Shown: positions 57,280-64,000 of the stretch, piece after piece
Layout: each line of letters opens with the position of its first letter
Position numbering within the stretch: position 1 is the stretch's first letter
Origin: Elymus sibiricus
Taxonomy: Eukaryota > Streptophyta > Magnoliopsida > Poales > Poaceae
Assembly: GCA_039707655.1 (NCBI GenBank)
Contig: CM077665.1
Location: 84,321,954 to 84,385,953 of the forward strand
DNA length: 64,000 nt
Direction of reading: 5' to 3'
The notes under the pieces: model-generated
Databases searched by the model: none
The model's input: the letters and a program-made list of their open reading frames with translations, nothing else
Told to the model about the DNA's origin: nothing
Made by a program: the position numbers and the translations under genes

Positions 57280-58780
57280 TGATACATCCATTTTGCATCA
57301 TGATTTCTTATTGATATTTATGATATTCTTGTCCATTATTCCTTATTATCATACAATTCTTATGCCTTTTCTCTCTGAATATGCAAGGTACATCGCAAAG
57401 AGGGAAATATCTGGAAACTGGAATTCTCGACCGGGAAACCAAGAAAAAGGCAGGAAAATCACCAGACTCCAAATGACCTGAAACTTCACGGAGAATTTTT
57501 ATGGAATATTTAAGAATTACTGGGCCAAAAATATACCAAAGGGGGGGGGCACCTGCTGGCCACAAGCCAACAGGGCGCGCACACCCCCCCTGGGCGCACC
57601 CTGATGGCTTGTGGGGCCCCAGCAGGCCTCCCGACCCCCCCTCTTCTCTATATGGTGTGTTTTACCCTAGAAAAAATCATAAGCAATCTTTTGGGATGAA
57701 GCGCCGCCGTCTCGAGGCGGAAACCTGGGCAGAGGCCCTTTTGCACTCCGGCAGGCTGATTCTGCGAGGGAAACTTCTCTCCGGGAGGGGCAGATCGAAG
57801 CCATCGTCATCACCAACTCTTCCTCCTTCGTGGGATGACCAATCTTCATCAACATCTTCATCAGCCCCATCTCATCTCCAACCCTAGTTCACCTCGTGTA
57901 TTCAATCTTTGTCTCAAAACGTCAGATTGGTACCTGTGGGTTACTAGTAGTGTTAATTACATCTTGTAGTTGATGCCTGTTGGTTTACTTGGTGAAAGAT
58001 ATTATGTTCAGATCCTTAATCTCCATTATTACACCGCTGATCTTCAACATGTTGATGAGGTGTGAGTAGTTACTATTGTTCCTGAGGAGAAGTCTTGTTA
58101 TAAGTAATCATGTGAAGTTGGTATTCGTTCGATCTTTTGATGATATGTATGTTGTTACTTCTCTTAGTGGTGTCATGTGAACGTCGACTACATGACACTT
58201 CACCATGTTATGGGCCTAAGGGAAGTCATTGTGGAGTAACAAGTAGATGATGGGTTGCTAGAGTGACAGAAGCTTAAACCCCAGTTTATGTGTTGCTTCA
58301 TAAGGGGCTGATTTCGATCCACACATTTCATGCTATGGTTAGATTTATCTTAATTCCTCTTTCGTAGTTGTGGATGCTTGCGAGAGGGGGTAATCATAAG
58401 TGGGTTGTTTGTTCAAGTAAGAACAACACCTTAGCACCGGTCCACCCACATATCAAATTATCAAAATAGCGAACGCGAATTAACTCAACATGATAAACAT
58501 GACTAGACAGAAATTCTCATGTGTCCTCGGGAGCGCTTGCTTAATATAAGAGTACTTTCAAGCCTGTCCTTTTCTATAAAAAGGATTGGGCTACCTTGCT
58601 GCACCTTCGTCACTTGTTACAAATTATCTTGCTATAAAACTATCTATCACTGTTACTCACAACACTTGCAGAGAATACCTTGTTGAGAACTGCTTATCAT
58701 TTCCTTCTTCTCCTTGTTGGGTTCGACACTCTTACTTATCGAAAGGACTGCGATTGATCCCCTATACTTGTGGGTCATCA
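57280..58780 (+). repeat. Element E 3' LTR
   Basis: 1501 bp, TGATACATCC to GGGTCATCA, same family as 12763-14280. The GC-rich hairpin is present but degraded (57570-57608). The right end borders the CACTA fragment J. Confidence 0.88.
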
Positions 58781-59699
58781 GGTGGCACCTATGTGTCTGG
58801 TGGCGTGAAGTCCTCATTGAATAGACTCTTCTCGCAAGGAACAACACGTTCCTTTTGAACAAGCAGAGGCATAGATGAGAATGCTTCAATAGGACCAGCA
58901 GACATGGGTCCATCAAGATTGCATATGTTGGCAGCTGATTTCTGATACTCGTCAATCAGGAAGTATCGATTGACAAGTAGATTCTCCTCACCGCCCACAT
59001 CCCCACCATTGACATCAACGCCCACATCCCCACCATTGACATGGTCCTCACCGTCGACAACCACATTGTCGTTGTTCTCACTGACATGCAGATTGTCATT
59101 GTCCTCACCGACATGCACATAATCATTGTTATGAACTTCAGGTTGAATCAGACCCAAAGGAGATGGGCCTTGTCCACATGTGTTTTCATTGTTCATCTGC
59201 TGCGAGGTTGGGGAGATTTGGACATTTCCTAGCCAAATTTGATTCTTCGGCCACTGCATTAGCCAACCTAAACATCCTGCAATGATCAACTGGTTATCCG
59301 CACCCGGAGGTTGTATCGGAGGAGAAATATCTTCAAAACTCCTTATGACAACAGACAACTCAACTTTGAAGACCCCCTCAGGCATCGGCACTCCATGCAT
59401 CATGGTATCTTTGGGGCGAATGATCGACCCAATTGCAACTTTAACCAGATCGGCACACACATAAGCTAAGAGATTGCATGGAGTGTCTTCCGTAATTGCG
59501 TTGAGAGTAGCCATTGGTGACTGGTTTCCATTGAAAGAGATAGACGGGCTGCAATCCTTGGGTGAAGGTTCGATGACAACGTTTCCTAGTTCGTCGTTCC
59601 TGATCCAATTCTTCACGGTCTCGATTATTGAAGGCAGCATGGCTTGGGTCTGGGCTTGGCTTTGAATGTTGATGCGTTCTTCGATGCTGGCTGTGGCTG
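58781..59699 (-). pseudogene. CACTA-associated protein gene fragment (DUF8039-like)
   Basis: The minus strand is open from the edge of LTR N (59699) to a TAG at 58787-58789, about 300 codons. An upstream Gln-rich helix (IEERINIQSQAQTQAML, before the first Met at 59640) leads to a conserved domain of about 110 residues with CNLLAYVCADLVKVAIGSII, PMPEGVFKVELSVVI and LGWLMQWPKNQIWL. It resembles the DUF8039 domain next to the transposase in plant CACTA (En/Spm) elements. A low-complexity acidic part with repeated VNGGDVG and HVGEDNDN units follows. Both ends are cut by LTR elements: E at 58780 and N at 59700. No terminal inverted repeats of CACTA type are in the window. The family assignment is from memory. 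Confidence 0.65.
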
Positions 59700-61246
59700 T
59701 GATACTTGTGATCTGCGTTGGGTTTTTCCCCGGAGTGGAGGGGATGATGCAACACAGTATAGATAAGTATTTCCCTCAGTGAGAACCAAGGTTATCGAAC
59801 CAATAGGAGGATCACACAACTTCTCGTCTTCAGTGCCTACACACAAAAGAGCACACACTTGCACCCAACGCGGGCAAGAGGGTTGTCAATCCTCTTGAAC
59901 TCGTTACTTGCAAGCGATAAGTAGTGTAGATGATAGTTGGATAAATATAAAATAGAAAATAAATAAAAAATAAATAATGACAGCAAGGTATTGAGAGCGT
60001 TTGTAAATATATATGTGAATAGACCCGGGGGCCATAGTGTTCTCGAAGAAAGCATATGGTGGGTAAACAAATTACTGTTGGGCAATTGATAGAAAAGTGC
60101 ATAGTTATGCAATATTTATTCACGGCAAAGATCATGCACATAGGCATCGCGTCCATAAACAAGTAAACCGACTCATGTCTGCATCTACTACTATTACTCC
60201 ACCCATCAACCGCTATCCAGCATGCATCTAGAGTATTAGGTAAAACAGAGTAATGCTTGGAGAATGATGACATGATGTAGACAGAGTAAATCCAATTAAT
60301 ATGAATGAACCCCATCGCTTTAACCTTAGTGGAAGCAATACAAATACATGTCTTGTCCCCTACTTTGTCACTGGGATATAGAGCACAGCAAGACTGAACC
60401 CACTACAACGCACCTCTCCCACTGAAGATAAACCAATCTAGTTGACCAAACTAAACCGATAGATCGATGAGAATTACAAAGCTATAATAATCATGAAAAT
60501 AAGAATTCGGAGGAGGCTCAAATCTTTTTCATGAATAATCTGAACATAACCCACAATTCATCGGGTCCCAACAAACACACCGCAAACAGTGATTACATAA
60601 GATAGATCACTGCAGGAATCGCGGTGATCATGGCAACAAAGAAAATAGAGAGAGCCATCTAGGTACTAATACGGACCCGTAGGTCTATGGTGAACTACTC
60701 AAACATCACCATGGGAGCAGCAAGGTTGATGTAAAGGCCCTCTGTGAATGATCCCCCCTCCGGTAGGGCACCGGAATAGGGCTCCAGATGGGCACACGGC
60801 GGAATAGAGACTTGCGGCGGCGGAAAAAGTGCTTCGGGAGGCTCCCTAGGGTTTTGGGATAAATGAGAATTTATAGGCCAGAGAACAACGCCAGAGGGCC
60901 GGGGAGGTGGCCCCAAGCCATCAGGGCGTGGCCACTCCCCCTGGGTGCGCCCTGTTGGCTTGGGGGCACCTCGTGTGCCCTCAGGTCTCCCTCCGAAACT
61001 TCTAGGTCTTATTTTTGTCCAGAAAAAATCATCAAAAAGTTTCGTGGTATTTGGAATTTGTTTGGTATGGTATTCTTGAAAAGCCAAAACATGCAGAAAA
61101 TAGCAACTCGCACTTGGCACTGGGTTAATAGGTTAGTGCTCAAAACTAATATGAATCGGCAACTAAATGCCTAAAAAGTATCCTAGAATGGTAATATTAT
61201 AGCATGGAACAATAAAAAAAATTATAGATACATTCGAGGCGTGTTA
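59700..61246 (-). repeat. Element N: Sabrina-like 3' LTR
   Basis: 1547 bp. On the minus strand it starts TAACACGCCTCGAATG at 61246 (a mutated TGATACGTCTCCAACG) and ends AAGTATCA at 59700. It is similar to the LTRs of element F in reverse orientation. A strong inverted repeat lies at 60911-60965, with arms of about 20 bp. Confidence 0.82.
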
Positions 61247-61328
61247 GCGTCCCCAAGCTTAATTCCTGCTCATCCTCGAGTAGGTAAATGATTAAAACAG
61301 AATTTTTCATGTGACATGCTACCCAACA
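61247..61328 (-). other. Element N internal 3' end with polypurine tract
   Basis: The minus strand reads GAATTAAGCTTGGGGACGC before the LTR, and upstream matches 34727-34799 of element F. It is cut at about 61328, where element H begins. Confidence 0.75.
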
Positions 61329-61569
61329 TTGATGCGGAGCATCCCATGTACATCCCCATGGACCCATCATCAACACCTCAAGCTCCAAGTGGTCCCTTGA
61401 TGAGAGCCCGTGCAAGTACCATTGAATCCGAGGTGACATCTCTCCTTAGTGAATTCCCATGTGATACTTTTGGAACGTGGATCCTACCTCAAGAAGAGAC
61501 ACTTTGTTTGCTTAGGTACCAAGAAGAAGGAAGGGAGCAAGAGGGGCACCAAGAACAAGGAGAGGGATT
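61329..61569 (+). pseudogene. C-terminal fragment of a Gypsy polyprotein (element H)
   Basis: The frame reads GPLMRARASTIESEVTSLLS and WILPQEETLCLLRYQEEGRE, followed by a Glu/Gln-rich tail. A basic R-A-R-A helix followed by a Leu-Pro-x-x-x-T-Leu-Cys segment is often seen at the C-terminus of plant Gypsy polyproteins, as I remember them. Its beginning is lost at the junction with element N. The open frame continues into the LTR up to 61729, where it becomes repeat-derived (ACCGGT units) and is not protein-like. No enzymatic motif is present. Confidence 0.5.
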
Positions 61570-62198
61570 TGCACCAGCCCAGGAATTAGAGGTACAACCG
61601 GTCCACCACCGGTCAACCACCGGTCCACCGGTACAACCGGTCCACTACCGCCCAACAATCGCTCCGACCTGGCCAAGTTTCTGTTCTGGTGCGGTTCAAG
61701 ACCGGTACTACCCCGGATGTTCCGCTTAATGGTTCAAGACCGGTACAACCGGTCCAAGCTCCAGTACAACCGCCCCTATTCTGCAAAATAGAAGGAGTTA
61801 CGACTCGTGTACCCCCCACTTATCCCCTAGACTATATATACCCTTCTTCTACCTCCGTTCTAGGGTTAGCTTGTGTTTAGCAAATACTCTTTGTTGAGCC
61901 TAGCTCCATTACTTCCTCCTCTTGTGGAGTTGTCCTCCACCGGAGAAGATCCAAGTGATGCCAAGGCCCCTCTAGAGGGAAGATCTCACGAGATTCAAGG
62001 CCTCCTCCCCGGAGTGAGGAAGAACTACCGGTTACTAGTATCCGTCCGTTGTTTGTGGATCTAATTACATCGTGTGTTTGCTTGTGCTTAGTGGATGTGT
62101 GATCTAAGTTTGTCCATGAGCTTGTGTTTTCTTTCGTGATTTATCCCTTTTCCCCTCCAAGTGTGAAAAGATCGACGCACACGGGCGTGCCCCGTATC
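61570..62198 (+). repeat. Element H LTR (left boundary tentative)
   Basis: The right end CCCCGTATCA is two bases before a clean PBS. The left end is placed at TGCACCAGCC after a purine tract (AAGGAGAGGGA, 61557-61567), giving 629 bp. A TATA box CTATATATACC lies near 61832-61842. A cluster of GGTACAACCGG and ACCGGT units sits at 61590-61775. Confidence 0.5.
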
Positions 62199-62200
62199 AT

Positions 62201-62214
62201 ATTGGTATCAGAGC
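62201..62214 (+). other. Element H primer binding site (initiator-Met tRNA)
   Basis: TTGGTATCAGAGCC is an exact form of the usual initiator-Met site. Confidence 0.88.
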
Positions 62215-63471
62215 CAGGTTGATTCACACCTTGGAGTCTCCCCCTCTATTTTCTAGCCAATTTTTGCTTTGATTTGACCTAATTTTGAAAATCCCCACAA
62301 AAATAGACATACCAAAAATTTCTTGGATTCGTTGGATTTGAGGAGATTTTGTTGATTGTGATCCATGGATTTCGTTGTGGACAAGTGGATCTAGCTTTGC
62401 CCTATCATTCCCATCATTTCCTTCCGCAAAATCGACCGAATTTTTCTTCTAACCCGCGCATTCGGACCTGCAGTTTCACCCAGGAGCGGTACAACCGCCC
62501 GTACAAGCGGTACAACCGCTAATTCAACAGGTCGCTCCAGGAGCGGTACAACCGCCCCTCCCAAGCGGTACAACCGCCCATCCCAGTTTCAGCATCAGCT
62601 GATTCACCATTTGGACCATAACTTCTACTCCCGAACTCCGATTTGAGTGTTCTTTGGCTCGTTTTGAAGCTATCGACGTGCCCGAGATCCTCATCTTGGT
62701 TTTACCACCATTTGACTTCATCAAATTTTCCCATTTTGGCATCTTTGCCTAGGCTTTCACCATAAACTTCCGCCACCCTAACCCAATTTTTCTTTGAGAT
62801 TTTGAGTTGCGGTTTCCGTTTCCTAAGGTGTTTCGGCTAATTAGAAACGGTTCTACATCGACAACGCCGCTACTCATCATCGCCCCGGATCGTCGCCAAC
62901 CACCTATTCATTGAAACCAACCGTAAGCAAGGACGATAACCGCGACGACACTCTTGACATATACCCTTGCCATTGCATTGTTAACCCGATCCTATTTGCG
63001 TTACTTACCTATCGAGACTAGCCATTGAGTATTGCCGGGCTACGCTACTTGTGCACTTTAGTGATACATACTCTGCATAGCTACAAATAGCGTGCATTTA
63101 TCATCGTATCTCCTTTTGTGTTACAATAGTACCCGCATACATCATTGCTACATTGGTGTGCACGTCCCGCATAGTGATCATTCCAAATATCATCCTACAA
63201 AGGAGAAGTAAAGCAAAGCTTTTAAGTAAAAGAAAAAGAGCAATAGCATCGCAAGTTGCATATCATATTCGATCATTTGAGCAAGAGATTTTGTGCCAAC
63301 CACATAAATAGCAAAAGTTGGGTATAGGAAGACGTCTAGTTTTGCTTCGCATAGGTGTGCACAAGTCCGTATCGTGCCCATTCGTGCAATCGTGCTAGCA
63401 TCTCTCCACTGTTGTGCACCTTGAGCTTACCGTGACCTTCACATTTTTCCCTCATTTTTCGGTGTTATAAT
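62215..63471 (+). other. Element H leader, non-coding
   Basis: No credible ORF. A GCGGTACAACCGC repeat cluster lies at 62480-62580, echoing the units in the LTR. The rest is unremarkable. Confidence 0.5.
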
Positions 63472-64000
63472 TGCTACTTCTTGAGCTTGCGTTGGTTTTC
63501 CCTTGAAGAGGAAAGGGTGATGCAGCAAAGTAGATAAGTATTTCCCTCAGTTGTTGAGAACCAAGGTATCAATCCAGTAGGAGATACAAGCAAGTCCCCA
63601 ATCTTCACACCTACACAAACAATCAAACTCTTGCACCCAACGCTATAAATGGGTTGTCAATCCCTTCACGGTTATTTGCAAGGATGAGATCTGATAGAGA
63701 TAGATATAAAAGATTGCTAAAACGAAAAGTAAAAAGATTGCAGCAAAGTATTTTTGGTTTATAGATCTGAAAATATAATATGGAAAATAGACCCGGGGGC
63801 CATAGGTTTCACTAGAGGCTTCTCTCATGAAGGAAAATAATACGGTGGGTGAACAAATTACTGTCAAGCAATTGATAGAAAAGCGCATAGTTATGACGAT
63901 ATCCAAGGCAATGATTATGCATATAGGCATCACGTCCGTGTCAAGTAGACCGAAACGATTCTGCATCTACTACTATTACTCCACACATCGACCGACTCCT
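63472..64000 (-). repeat. Element I: minus-strand LTR, 3' end only
   Basis: The minus strand ends CAAGAAGTAGCA at 63472. The sequence resembles the matching part of LTR N (CCGGGGGCCATAG near 63792 and GATAGAAAAGCGCATAGTTATG near 63876). It belongs to an Athila-type family and runs off the window. Confidence 0.75.

Larger units (their letters stand above)
61329..63471 (+). mobile_element. Element H: Gypsy-type piece arranged internal end, LTR, PBS, leader
   Basis: A polyprotein C-terminus (61329-61569), an LTR-like segment with a TATA box (about 61570-62198), an initiator-Met PBS (62201-62214) and a 1.26 kb leader without ORF, cut by LTR I at 63472. An LTR with internal sequence on both sides is what unequal recombination between LTRs produces. 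The family was not identified. Confidence 0.55.

Noticed and set aside
61590..62580. Repeat clusters considered as a CRISPR-like array
   Set aside because: Units are short, irregularly spaced and palindromic. The context is a plant LTR.

Overview
This window is a deeply nested stack of plant transposable elements and contains no intact host gene that I can recognise. The LTR families point to a Triticeae grass (wheat, Aegilops, barley or rye): a BARE1/WIS/Angela-type Copia element, Sabrina-like and other Athila-lineage Gypsy elements, a Tat-lineage Gypsy element and Stowaway MITEs. I cannot tell the species or chromosome from the sequence. I found no rRNA, tRNA or CRISPR array. Family names are from memory and unchecked; structural calls (LTR ends, target-site duplications, PBS, PPT, catalytic motifs) are read directly.

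Layout. 1-6011: 5' half of a decayed Tat-type Gypsy element on the minus strand (A). 6012-14280: 5'-truncated Athila-type Gypsy on the plus strand (B) with complete but broken gag-pol, an extra coiled-coil ORF behind an internal promoter-like module, and a 3' LTR. 14281-15625: piece of a large-LTR Gypsy LTR, minus strand (G). 15626-15837 plus 24738-27973: Athila-type Gypsy, minus strand (D), whose gag is split by an Angela-type Copia element (C, 15838-24732, target-site duplication CTAAC) and by a Stowaway MITE. 27974-28032: scrap of an integrase gene assigned to element E. 28033-36366: Sabrina-like non-autonomous Gypsy (F) with two LTRs, gag and protease but no reverse transcriptase or integrase, and unmatched flanks.

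36367-58780: 3' part of Athila-type element E, ending in its 3' LTR (57280-58780). It is split by a probable Helitron (37179 to about 56180) carrying a broken fragment of a plant MINI ZINC FINGER gene. The Helitron is split by a chromovirus (L, 39727-55698, duplication ATAAT), and the chromovirus RNase H is split by a LARD-like element (M, 43045-53621, duplication CTTTG) with 3.7 kb LTRs and a non-coding core. The insertion order E, then Helitron, then L, then M follows from the nesting and fits hand-counted LTR divergences of about 4% for L and 2.5% for M.

58781-64000: fragment of a CACTA-associated protein gene on the minus strand (J), a Sabrina-like LTR on the minus strand (N), a Gypsy piece arranged as internal 3' end, LTR, PBS and leader (H), and the start of another minus-strand LTR (I).

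How the parts relate. Nearly all polyproteins carry several stops or frameshifts, so none of these copies looks autonomous now. F and M lack polymerase genes altogether and would have needed enzymes in trans. The most informative structures are regulatory: internal duplicates of the polypurine tract, a GGCGCGCC-armed hairpin recurring in several LTRs and once inside element B before its extra ORF, and the Helitron-borne gene fragment.
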